Below, piece by piece: positions 43,839 to 51,325 of a DNA stretch of 64,000 nucleotides (positions within the stretch are counted from its first letter, which is position 1; each line of letters starts with the position of its first letter). Under the pieces are notes generated by a model, which saw only the letters and a program-made list of their open reading frames with translations, had not been told where the DNA came from and searched no databases. This DNA is from Kineococcus xinjiangensis (GTDB lineage Bacteria > Actinomycetota > Actinomycetes > Actinomycetales > Kineococcaceae): NCBI RefSeq assembly GCF_002934625.1, contig NZ_PTJD01000001.1:571041-635040 (forward strand). Reading direction: 5' to 3'. The position numbers and the translations under genes were made by a program.

Positions 43839-44845
43839 CCACCCGGGACGCCGCGGGGGGCGTCCCCGCGCCCGACCGCACCGACCCCGAGGGGGCCATC
43901 GCCGCCGCCGCCGCGCGCTGCTCGAACTGGGGCCGCTGGGGCCCCGACGACGTGCACGGCACCCTGAACTTCCTCACCGACGACCTCCGCCGCGACGCGG
44001 CCCGGCTGGTGCGGCGCGGCGCGGCGTTCTCCCTGTCGCAGCCGTTCGACATGGCCGGCCCGCAGCGGGGCTGGCGGCGGCGGACCAACCCGGTGCACAC
44101 CATGCTCGACACGGGCACCGACGCCGAGCGTGGCCAGGGCTTCCCCCACGGCCTGGGCGGCGCCGACGACGTGATCGCGATGCCGCTGCAGTGCTCCACG
44201 CAGTGGGACGGCCTCGGGCACATCTTCGACCACGGCCGCGCCTGGAACGGGCGGCGGGCGGGCGACGTGGTGACGTCCCAGGGGGACGCGGTCACCGGCA
44301 TCGAGACGGCGGCCGAGCGCATCGTCGGCCGGGGAGTGCTCCTCGACGTGGGCCGCCGCTTCGGGCGGGACGTGGCAAGCTCGGGTGGTGAGCTGCCCGA
44401 CGGGTTCGCCGTCACGCAGGAGCACCTGGAGGCGACGATCGCCGCCCAGGGGCCCACGTCCGCCGTGGGCCGCGGTGACCTCGTGCTCGTCCGCACGGGG
44501 CAGTACGCCCGGGCCCGCCGCGACGGCTGGGGCGACTACGCCGGCGGCCCGGCTCCCGGGCTGTCGTTCACGACCGCCGACTGGCTGCACGGCACGGAGA
44601 TCGCGGCGATCGCCACGGACACGTGGGGGTTCGAGGTCCGCCCCAACGAGTTCGACGACGCCTTCCAGCCGCTGCACCAGGTCGTCATCCCGCACATCGG
44701 CCTGTTCGTCGGGGAGATGTGGGACCTCGACGCCCTCGCCGCGGACTGCGCCGCCGACGGTGTCCACGAGTTCCTGCTCGTGGCGGCCCCGCTGCGCGTG
44801 ACCGGGGCCGTCGGCGCCCCCCTCAACCCCATCGCCCTCAAGTGA
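43835..44845 (+). CDS. Cyclase-family metal-dependent hydrolase (kynurenine formamidase fold)
   Basis: 336 residues. Starts CSNWGRWGPDDVHGTLNFLTDD, with the metal site CSTQWDGLGHIFDHG in place of the common HxGTHxDxPxH, a variant found in one subgroup of this family. Later conserved parts are DTWGFEVRPNEF and VVIPHIGLFVGEMWDLDALA. It probably hydrolyses a lactone or enol/amide intermediate; the substrate is unknown. It overlaps the preceding hydrolase by 4 bp and is followed by the FAD monooxygenase 26 bp later. Confidence 0.85.
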   Translation: MTTRDAAGGVPAPDRTDPEGAIAAAAARCSNWGRWGPDDVHGTLNFLTDDLRRDAARLVRRGAAFSLSQPFDMAGPQRGWRRRTNPVHTMLDTGTDAERGQGFPHGLGGADDVIAMPLQCSTQWDGLGHIFDHGRAWNGRRAGDVVTSQGDAVTGIETAAERIVGRGVLLDVGRRFGRDVASSGGELPDGFAVTQEHLEATIAAQGPTSAVGRGDLVLVRTGQYARARRDGWGDYAGGPAPGLSFTTADWLHGTEIAAIATDTWGFEVRPNEFDDAFQPLHQVVIPHIGLFVGEMWDLDALAADCAADGVHEFLLVAAPLRVTGAVGAPLNPIALK

Positions 44846-44871
44846 CCCGTCCTCCCGGAGGTGTGGCGACG

Positions 44872-46023
44872 ATGCCCGCAGTCCGCAACGTTCTCGTCCT
44901 CGGCGGTGGCGCCGCCGGTGCCGCCACCGCGATCCTGCTCGCCAGGGCGGGGGTGTCCGTCGAGCTGGCCGAGGCGCGCCCCGCCCCTCCGGAGGTCGGC
45001 TCCGGCATCACCCTCCAGGGGAACGCGCTGCGCATCCTGCGCGACCTCGGCGTGTGGCCGCAGGTGGAGGCCGCCGGATACTCCTTCGACTCCCTCGGCA
45101 TCCGCCTGCCCGACCCCGTCGGGACCCTCGTCGCCGAGCTGCCCGACGTGCGCTCCGGCGGCCCCGACCTGCCCGCCACGGTCGGGATGCACCGCCCCGT
45201 GCTGACCCGCATCCTCCTCGACCGGGCGGCGGAGGTGGGGGTGCGCCTGCGGTTCGGCACCACCGCCGTGGCGCTGCGGCAGGGCGGGGAGGTCGACGGC
45301 GAGGGCGTGGAGGTGGACTTCGCCGACGGTCCCACCGGCCGCTACGACCTCGTCGTGGGCGCGGACGGCATCCGCTCCTGGACCCGCCGCGCGATCGGCA
45401 TCGACGTCGAGCCGCGCGCGACCGGCATGGGCATCTGGCGGGTCTACGCACCCCGCCCGGCCGAGATCACCCGCACCGACCTGGTCTACGGCGGTCCCTG
45501 CTACATCGCCGGCTACTGCCCCACGAGCGAGGACAGCCTCTACGCCTACCTCGTCGAGGACGCCCAGGACCGGTTCGTCATGTCGCAGGCCGAGAAGATC
45601 GCCACCTTCCGGCAGCTGGCGGCCGCCTACCACGGCCCCTGGGACGCCCTCAGGGAGGGGATCAGCGACGACACCCACATCAACTACACGTGGTTCGAGA
45701 CCCACGTCGTCGAAGGCCCCTGGCACCGCGGCCGCGTCGTGCTCGTCGGCGACGCCGTCCACTCCTGCCCGCCCACCATCGCGCAGGGCGCCGCGCAGGC
45801 GCTGGAGGACGCCGCGGTGCTCGCCGAGCTGCTCCTCACCGCGGACCGCCTCGACGAGGACCTGCTCGAGCGCTACAACGCCCGCCGGCAGGACCGGGCG
45901 CGGCAGGTGGTGGACGCCTCGGTGCAGATCGGGCGGTGGATGCTCGAGCACACCCCGCGCGAGGAGGCCGACGTGGCGGGGCTCATCGGCAGGATCTGCA
46001 AGCTCGTGACGGACCCCGCGTGA
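44872..46023 (+). CDS. FAD-dependent aromatic hydroxylase (PHBH family)
   Basis: 383 residues. FAD Rossmann motif VLVLGGGAAGAATAILLARAG with SVELAEA, the DG motif VGADGIRSWTRR (dual NAD(P)H/FAD), and GD motif GDAVHSCPPTIAQGAAQALEDAAVLAELL. A single-component group A flavin monooxygenase that hydroxylates a phenolic ring, making the catechol for the VOC dioxygenase at the start of the operon. The ATG at 44872 follows GGAGG by about 10 bases. It is 10 bp from the next gene. Confidence 0.9.
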   Translation: MPAVRNVLVLGGGAAGAATAILLARAGVSVELAEARPAPPEVGSGITLQGNALRILRDLGVWPQVEAAGYSFDSLGIRLPDPVGTLVAELPDVRSGGPDLPATVGMHRPVLTRILLDRAAEVGVRLRFGTTAVALRQGGEVDGEGVEVDFADGPTGRYDLVVGADGIRSWTRRAIGIDVEPRATGMGIWRVYAPRPAEITRTDLVYGGPCYIAGYCPTSEDSLYAYLVEDAQDRFVMSQAEKIATFRQLAAAYHGPWDALREGISDDTHINYTWFETHVVEGPWHRGRVVLVGDAVHSCPPTIAQGAAQALEDAAVLAELLLTADRLDEDLLERYNARRQDRARQVVDASVQIGRWMLEHTPREEADVAGLIGRICKLVTDPA

Positions 46024-46033
46024 GGGCTGCACC

Positions 46034-47032
46034 GTGAGGCTCGCCCGCGTCGAGGCGCCGGGCGGGCGGTTCAGCGGCGTCGTCGTCGGGGGTCCGGGCG
46101 AGGAGGTCGTCCACGCGCTGCCCGGCGGCACGACGGTCCTCGACCTGGCCGCCGCCGGCCTGGACGCGGCGCGGGAGGCCGCCGCCGCGGCGCGCCGCTC
46201 CTCCCCCGCGGTGCCGCTGTCCGCGGTGCGGCTGCTGCCGCCGCTGGAGCCGCCCTCGGTGCGCGACTTCGTCGCCTTCGAGGAGCACGTGGAGGGAGTG
46301 GTGCGCAGCGTCGGCGGCGGCTCGGGCGGAACCGTCCCCGACGCCTGGTACGAGGCGCCGACGTTCTACTTCGCCAACCCGCACAGCCTCATCGGGGCCC
46401 ACGACGACGTCGCGGTTCCCCCGGGGTGCACGGTGCTGGACTTCGAGCTCGAGGTCGCGGCGATCGTCGGGGCGGCGGGCACGAACCTCAGTCCCGCGCA
46501 GGCGCGCCAGCACGTCTTCGGCTACACGGTGTTCAACGACTGGTCCGCCCGCGACCTGCAGGGCAGGGAGATGCGGGTGGGGCTCGGGCCCGCCAAGGGC
46601 AAGGACTTCGCCACGACCCTGGGCCCGTGGGTGGTGACCGCCGACGAGCTGGAGGACTTCCGCGACTCCGACGGCCACCTGGCCCTGGAGCTGACCGCGG
46701 AGGTCGACGGGCGGCGGGTCGGCCACGACCTGCTCTCCAACGCGGGGTGGACGTTCGAGGAGATGGTCGCCTACGCCTCGCGCGGCACGTGGGTGCGCCC
46801 GGGTGACGTGCTCGGGTCGGGCACCTGCGGCAACGGCGGCTGCCTGGCGGAGCTGTGGGGGCGGGCCGGGGCGCAGGAGCCGCCGCCCCTGGCGCCGGGG
46901 AACCGGGTCCGTCTGCACGTGGAGGGCATCGGCGCGGTGGAGAACCTCGTCGTCGCGGGTGAACCGCTCGGGGCGGTCCCCGTCGTCCCGACGGCCCGGC
47001 GCAGGTCGCGGGCGCGGCACCGCCCCGACTGA
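46034..47032 (+). CDS. Fumarylacetoacetate hydrolase-family protein
   Basis: 332 residues. Metal-binding acids in LDFELEVAAIVG (ExE) and a later Asp in YTVFNDWSARDLQ, and family segments GPAKGKDFATTLGPWVV and GTWVRPGDVLGSGTCGNGGC. FAH-family enzymes hydrate or hydrolyse 4-oxo acids at the end of meta-cleavage or homogentisate-type pathways. Last gene of the ring-cleavage operon; two copies of a palindromic repeat follow it. GTG start at 46034. The C-terminal 14 residues are Arg-rich and disordered. Confidence 0.9.
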   Translation: MRLARVEAPGGRFSGVVVGGPGEEVVHALPGGTTVLDLAAAGLDAAREAAAAARRSSPAVPLSAVRLLPPLEPPSVRDFVAFEEHVEGVVRSVGGGSGGTVPDAWYEAPTFYFANPHSLIGAHDDVAVPPGCTVLDFELEVAAIVGAAGTNLSPAQARQHVFGYTVFNDWSARDLQGREMRVGLGPAKGKDFATTLGPWVVTADELEDFRDSDGHLALELTAEVDGRRVGHDLLSNAGWTFEEMVAYASRGTWVRPGDVLGSGTCGNGGCLAELWGRAGAQEPPPLAPGNRVRLHVEGIGAVENLVVAGEPLGAVPVVPTARRRSRARHRPD

Positions 47033-47048
47033 CGCGGGGACGCCTTCC

Positions 47049-47105
47049 GGGGCGGGGACGTTCGGTCGGCGACTCGCGGCGTGTCGCGTGCGCAACGTCC
47101 CCGCC
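47049..47105. repeat. Palindromic intergenic repeat, copy A
   Basis: 57-bp unit with outer arms GCGGGGACGTT and AACGTCCCCGC around conserved CGACTCGC and GTGTCGCG. Identical to copy B 73 bp away and similar to copy C at 53.97 kb. Lies in the convergent gap after the FAH gene. Confidence 0.85.
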
Positions 47106-47121
47106 GAAACCCGGCACGCCC

Positions 47122-47180
47122 GGGGCGGGGACGTTCGGTCGGCGACTCGCGGCGTGTCGCGTGCGCAACGTCCCCGCCCC
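47122..47180. repeat. Palindromic intergenic repeat, copy B
   Basis: Same 57 bp as copy A plus two further C, in direct orientation. Between the ring-cleavage operon and the TetR gene. Likely also works as a bidirectional terminator. Confidence 0.85.
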
Positions 47181-47280
47181 GGGCGCGGGTGGTGCAGGTG
47201 CCAGATGCGCAAGCGCGTGACCTCGGCGCGCAGGGCGCCGGCCAGCTGGGCGAGCTGAGCCGCGGCTGCGTCGACAGCTC

Positions 47281-47934
47281 TCAGCGCGGCGGCGCGGGCG
47301 GGCGCAGCAGCTCTGCGAACGCTTCGACCTCCGCGACCATGTCGATCTCCGGGTCGAGCAGCCACTGCACCTGCAGGCCGTCGAGGAGGGCGGCGAACTG
47401 CCGCGCGAGCAGTCGAGGGTCGACGTCCCCGCGGATGCGCCCGAGCCGCTGGTCCTCGGCGATGCCCGCGCTGATGACCTCGACGTAGCCCTGGTAGTGG
47501 GAGCGGAAGAACTCGTGGGCCGGGTGTCCGGGGTCGGTGGACTCGGCGGCGACGGTGGTGTGCAGGGCGACGATCCCGCGCGTGGTGGTGTTCTCCCGGA
47601 CGTTGGCCACGACCGCGGGGACGACGCCCTGCTCCCTCGCGATCCGCTCGATGCCGGGGGTCTGGACCTGTCGCCGGCGCAGGAGGACGGCGACGAGCAG
47701 TTCGTCCTTGGAGCCGAAGTGGTGCAGCAGGGAGGTGTGGCTGACGCCGACCCGTTCCGCGATCTCGCGCAGCGAGCTGCCCCGCAGGCCCTGGGAGGCG
47801 AACACCTCGAACGCGGCGTCGAGGATCTCCTCGCGGCGCTGCGCGGTCTTGGCGTAGGGGCCGCGCCGCCCGCCCGACCTGGCCGGTGCGGGGGCCTGCG
47901 CCCCGGCGGGCGTGGCCTCGCTGCGTGCCGTCAT
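47281..47934 (-). CDS. TetR-family transcriptional regulator
   Basis: 217 residues. HTH: RREEILDAAFEVFASQGLRGSSLREIAERVGVSHTSLLHHFGSKDELLVAVL, typical TetR N-terminal domain preceded by a GRRGPYAKTAQR arm. The C-terminal ligand domain is variable (REQGVVPAVVANVRENTTTRGIVALHTTV). It diverges from the GH3-MFS-GH78 genes and probably controls them through the inverted repeat between the two. The ATG at 47934 was chosen over a GTG twelve codons upstream because it follows GGGGAGGGGG. Confidence 0.88.
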   Translation of the reverse strand: MTARSEATPAGAQAPAPARSGGRRGPYAKTAQRREEILDAAFEVFASQGLRGSSLREIAERVGVSHTSLLHHFGSKDELLVAVLLRRRQVQTPGIERIAREQGVVPAVVANVRENTTTRGIVALHTTVAAESTDPGHPAHEFFRSHYQGYVEVISAGIAEDQRLGRIRGDVDPRLLARQFAALLDGLQVQWLLDPEIDMVAEVEAFAELLRPPAPPR

Positions 47935-47984
47935 CGCCGGCGTCCCCCTCCCCGCGGGCGGCGTCCGCACGCGCCCCTGCGACG

Positions 47985-48005
47985 GTACCCCGCCGACCGG
48001 GGTAC
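47985..48005. promoter_or_regulatory. Candidate TetR operator
   Basis: GTACCCCG-ccgac-CGGGGTAC, a perfect 8+8 inverted repeat immediately before the -35-like box of the GH3 gene and upstream of the divergent TetR gene. Confidence 0.6.
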
Positions 48006-48010
48006 GAATA

Positions 48011-48040
48011 TTGACCGTCTGGACATTTTGCGCCTACCGT
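48011..48040 (+). promoter_or_regulatory. Candidate promoter of the GH3-MFS-GH78 operon
   Basis: TTGACC (48011-48016), 18-bp spacer in an AT-rich stretch, TACCGT (48035-48040), about 48 bp before the start codon. Confidence 0.45.
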
Positions 48041-48087
48041 CGATCAGGACGCGGCCACCGTGGACCGCCCGAGCAGTGAGGTCCCCG

Positions 48088-49938
48088 ATGAGCGTGGACA
48101 GCCACCCCCGCACCCCTCCCTCCCCGGTGTCCCCCTCCCCGGGGAGGGAGGAGCCCCCAGCCGGCGCGCCCTACCGCGACGCCGCCCTGCCCGTCGACGT
48201 GCGCGTCGAGGACCTGCTCTCCCGCATGACCCTGGAGGAGAAGGCGGGTCAGCTCTTCCACACGATGGTCACCATCGGCGAGGGCGGGCGGCTCGCCGGG
48301 CCGGTGCCCGCCTTCGGCATGGCCGGCACCGAGCAGATGGTGCGGGAGCAGCACCTGAGCCACTTCAACCTCGTCGGGGACGTCACCTCTGCCCGCGAGG
48401 CCGCCGAGTGGCACAACCGGCTGCAGGCGCTCGCGCTCGGCACGCGGCTGGGCATCCCCGTCACGGTCTCCTCCGACCCCCGCAACGCCTTCGCCTCCAA
48501 CCCGGGCACCGCCGCGCGGGCGGGCGCCCTGTCACAGTGGCCGGAGCCGCTCGGGCTGGCCGCCGTGCGCGACCCCGACCTCGTCCGCCGGGCCGCCGAC
48601 GCCGCCCGCCAGGAGTACCTGGCCCTCGGCATCCGCTGCGCGCTGCACCCCCAGGTCGACCTGGCCACCGAGTACCGCTGGTCCCGCATCGGGCAGACCT
48701 TCGGGGAGGACGCGAAGCTCACCGGTGAGCTCGTCGCCGCCTACATCGAGGGCTTCCAGGGCCCGCGGCTCGGCCCGGCGTCCGTGGCCACGATGACCAA
48801 GCACTTCCCCGGCGGCGGCCCGCAGAAGGACGGCGAGGACCCCCACTTCGCCTACGGGAAGGAGCAGGTCTACCCGGGCGGCAACTTCGAGCACCACCTG
48901 GAGCCGTTCATCGCGGCCATCGCGGCCGGAACCCCGCAGATCATGCCGTACTACGGGATGCCCGTCGGGACGGACCTGGAGGAGGTCGCCTTCGGCTTCA
49001 ACCGCCAGGTCCTCACCGGCCTGCTCCGCGAGCGGCTCGGCTTCGACGGCGTCGTCTGCACCGACTGGGGCCTCATCACCGACGCCGAGGTCTTCGGACA
49101 GCCGCTGCCCGCGCGCGCCTGGGGCGTGGAGCACCTCACCCCCCTGGAGCGCGTCGCCAGGGCCCTGCACGCCGGCGCCGACCAGTTCGGCGGCGAGACC
49201 CGCACCGACCTCGTGCTCGAACTCGTGCGCTCCGGCAGCGTGCCCGAACGGCGCATCGACGAGTCCGTCCGCCGGGTGCTGCGCCTCAAGTTCACCCTCG
49301 GCCTGTTCGACGATCCCTTCGTGGACGTCGAGGCCGCCGAGTCGGCCGTCGGCCGCGCCGACCTGTGCCTCGCCGGGTTCGAGGCGCAGGCGGCGTCCGT
49401 CACCGTCCTGACGAACCGCCCTGCGCACGCCGAGGACGAGCCGACGCGGCCGGTCCTCCCCCTGAACCCGGGCGTGCGCGTCTACCTGGAGGGCCTGGAC
49501 GCCGCCGTGGTGGCGCACGACGCGGTCCCCGTCGCCTCCCCCGAGGAGGCCGACGTCGCGCTGCTGCGCCTCGAGGCCCCCTACGAGCCCCGCCCGGGCG
49601 GCTTCGAGGCCCACTTCCACGCCGGCTCCCTCGAGTACTCCCCCGAGGAGCTGGAGCGGATCCTGCGCATCGCACGCACCGTGCCCACCGTCGTGGACGT
49701 CCACCTCGACCGCCCGGCCGTCCTGCCCGAGATCGCCGAGGTCGTCGCCGCCCTCGTCGCCACCTTCGGCGTCGGCGACGCCGCCCTCTGGGAGGTCCTC
49801 ACGGGCCGCGCCGCAGCCCGCGGCCGCCTCCCGTTCGACCTGCCCCGGTCCACCGCCGCCGTGGCCGCCAGCCGCAGCGACGTCCCGTTCGACACCGCAG
49901 ACCCCCTGTTCCGCTTCGGCGACGGCCTCGTCGGCTGA
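48088..49938 (+). CDS. Beta-glycosidase, GH3 family (cytoplasmic type)
   Basis: 616 residues, no signal peptide. Begins after a Pro/Ser-rich leader with VDVRVEDLLSRMTLEEKAGQLFHTM, the GH3 N-terminal signature. Nucleophile Asp in FDGVVCTDWGLITDAE. Substrate-site segments RWSRIGQTFGEDAKLTGELVAAYIEGFQG and MTKHFPGGGPQKDGEDPH. A shortened C-domain (about 440-616) is present but without PA14. Probably hydrolyses a beta-glycoside brought in by the MFS transporter encoded next. It diverges from TetR and leads an operon with MFS and GH78, suggesting rhamnose-containing glycosides as substrates. Confidence 0.9.
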   Translation: MSVDSHPRTPPSPVSPSPGREEPPAGAPYRDAALPVDVRVEDLLSRMTLEEKAGQLFHTMVTIGEGGRLAGPVPAFGMAGTEQMVREQHLSHFNLVGDVTSAREAAEWHNRLQALALGTRLGIPVTVSSDPRNAFASNPGTAARAGALSQWPEPLGLAAVRDPDLVRRAADAARQEYLALGIRCALHPQVDLATEYRWSRIGQTFGEDAKLTGELVAAYIEGFQGPRLGPASVATMTKHFPGGGPQKDGEDPHFAYGKEQVYPGGNFEHHLEPFIAAIAAGTPQIMPYYGMPVGTDLEEVAFGFNRQVLTGLLRERLGFDGVVCTDWGLITDAEVFGQPLPARAWGVEHLTPLERVARALHAGADQFGGETRTDLVLELVRSGSVPERRIDESVRRVLRLKFTLGLFDDPFVDVEAAESAVGRADLCLAGFEAQAASVTVLTNRPAHAEDEPTRPVLPLNPGVRVYLEGLDAAVVAHDAVPVASPEEADVALLRLEAPYEPRPGGFEAHFHAGSLEYSPEELERILRIARTVPTVVDVHLDRPAVLPEIAEVVAALVATFGVGDAALWEVLTGRAAARGRLPFDLPRSTAAVAASRSDVPFDTADPLFRFGDGLVG

Positions 49939-49969
49939 ACGCCCCCAGCACCTGGTTCGAAGGAGAATC

Positions 49970-51295
49970 GTGAACAGCAGCGCCGCACCCTCCGCACCGG
50001 CCTCCGGGCCGGCCCCCGTGTCCCCGCGCCGGGCCTGGTACATCGCCGTCGTCGCCGGCATGGCCTCCTACCTCGACGCCGGAGCCATCGCAGGCTCCGC
50101 CACCGCCCTCGCCCTCTACAAGGAGGAGTTCGGCTTCAGCGGGGCGCAGTACTCCCAGCTCGCGGCCCTGCTCACCGCGATGATCGCGGTCGGCGCCCTC
50201 ATCGGCGGCCGCCTCGGGGACCGCTACGGACGCAAGCGCGTCTTCGGGCTGACGATGGTCCTCTTCGCCCTCGGCGCCGCACTGCTGACCTTCGCGCCCG
50301 GCGTGGCGTTCCTCTACGCGGGCGTCGCCGTGCTCGGCTTCGCCGCCGGCGCGGACCTGCCGCCGTCGTTGGCGATGGTCGCCGAGAGCGCCCCGGTCGG
50401 CAAGAAGGGGAAGATGATCGCGTTCTCGCACGTCCTCTGGATGGTGGGCGTCGTCGTCGTCATCTTCCTGCAGATCGGCGTCGGCGCGATGGGCGTGACC
50501 GGGGCCCGCATCATCTTCGGGCACCTGCTCGTCGTCTCCCTCATCGTGCTCGTGCTCCGCTTCGGGCTGCCCGAGTCCCTCGAGTGGTCGGCGGCGCGCA
50601 GCGGCGCGACGGCCGAGGTGCAGCACGACGCGATCGACTTCACCTCCCTCAAGGGCCTCTTCCGCTCCCGCTACGCCGCTCCCCTGGTCGCCACCGGCCT
50701 CTTCTACGCCCTGGCGAACATCGCGGCCAACACCAACGGCCAGTTCCAGACCGTCCTCTACACCCAGTTCGCGGGCCTCGACTTCCCGACCGCGGGCATG
50801 TACAGCCTCATCGGGCTCGTCTTCGTGTTCGTCGGGATGTTCACGCTGATGCGCCTGGTCGACACCCGCTACCGGCGGCCGGCCTTCATCGTCGGCGCGG
50901 TGCTCGCCGTGACGGCGTGGATCGTCCCCGCCGTCGGCGGCATCTCGGTGGCCACCCTGCTCACGATGAGCGTCCTCTTCGCCCTCGGCGGCGCGATCGC
51001 CGGTGAGCCGATGTACAAGGTGTGGTCGCAGGAGCTGCTGCCCACCCTGTACCGCAGCACAGCGCAGGGCATCACGATCGCCTTCGCCCGCATCGTGGCC
51101 GCCGTCGTCGCCCTGGTGACCTACCCCATCCTGGAGGTCGGCCCCAACGCCCTGTTCGGCTTCCTGGCCGTCACCACCCTCGCAGCCTGCCTCATCGGCC
51201 TGCTGTGGATCTCGCGGATGCCCAAGGCCGAGTCCGCGACCGGCCCTGCCCTCACCCCGGCTCCCAAGGCAGCACAGCCCTCGCGCGCGCTCTGA
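49970..51295 (+). CDS. MFS transporter, sugar/aromatic-acid type
   Basis: 441 residues, 12 predicted membrane helices. Signature loops GGRLGDRYGRKRVFG between TM2 and TM3, and GLPESLEWSAARSG in the central loop region; second-half motif LVDTRYRRP. Probably takes up a glycoside for the neighbouring GH3 and GH78 enzymes, both lacking signal peptides. GTG start follows CGAAGGAGAATC. It is 31 bp after GH3 and 30 bp before the rhamnosidase. Confidence 0.87.
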   Translation: MNSSAAPSAPASGPAPVSPRRAWYIAVVAGMASYLDAGAIAGSATALALYKEEFGFSGAQYSQLAALLTAMIAVGALIGGRLGDRYGRKRVFGLTMVLFALGAALLTFAPGVAFLYAGVAVLGFAAGADLPPSLAMVAESAPVGKKGKMIAFSHVLWMVGVVVVIFLQIGVGAMGVTGARIIFGHLLVVSLIVLVLRFGLPESLEWSAARSGATAEVQHDAIDFTSLKGLFRSRYAAPLVATGLFYALANIAANTNGQFQTVLYTQFAGLDFPTAGMYSLIGLVFVFVGMFTLMRLVDTRYRRPAFIVGAVLAVTAWIVPAVGGISVATLLTMSVLFALGGAIAGEPMYKVWSQELLPTLYRSTAQGITIAFARIVAAVVALVTYPILEVGPNALFGFLAVTTLAACLIGLLWISRMPKAESATGPALTPAPKAAQPSRAL

Positions 51296-51325
51296 CCCCT
51301 CCCGGCACTCCCGAAAGGCCCCAGC

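Noticed and set aside
43835-44845. Cyclase-family gene considered broken because the HxGTHxD motif is altered
   Set aside because: The altered CSTQWDGLGH site is a recognised subgroup form and the rest of the protein is full length.
47049-47180. Two direct repeats considered as a CRISPR array
   Set aside because: Only two units, each with an internal palindrome and a 16-bp spacer, a third copy elsewhere, and no cas genes.
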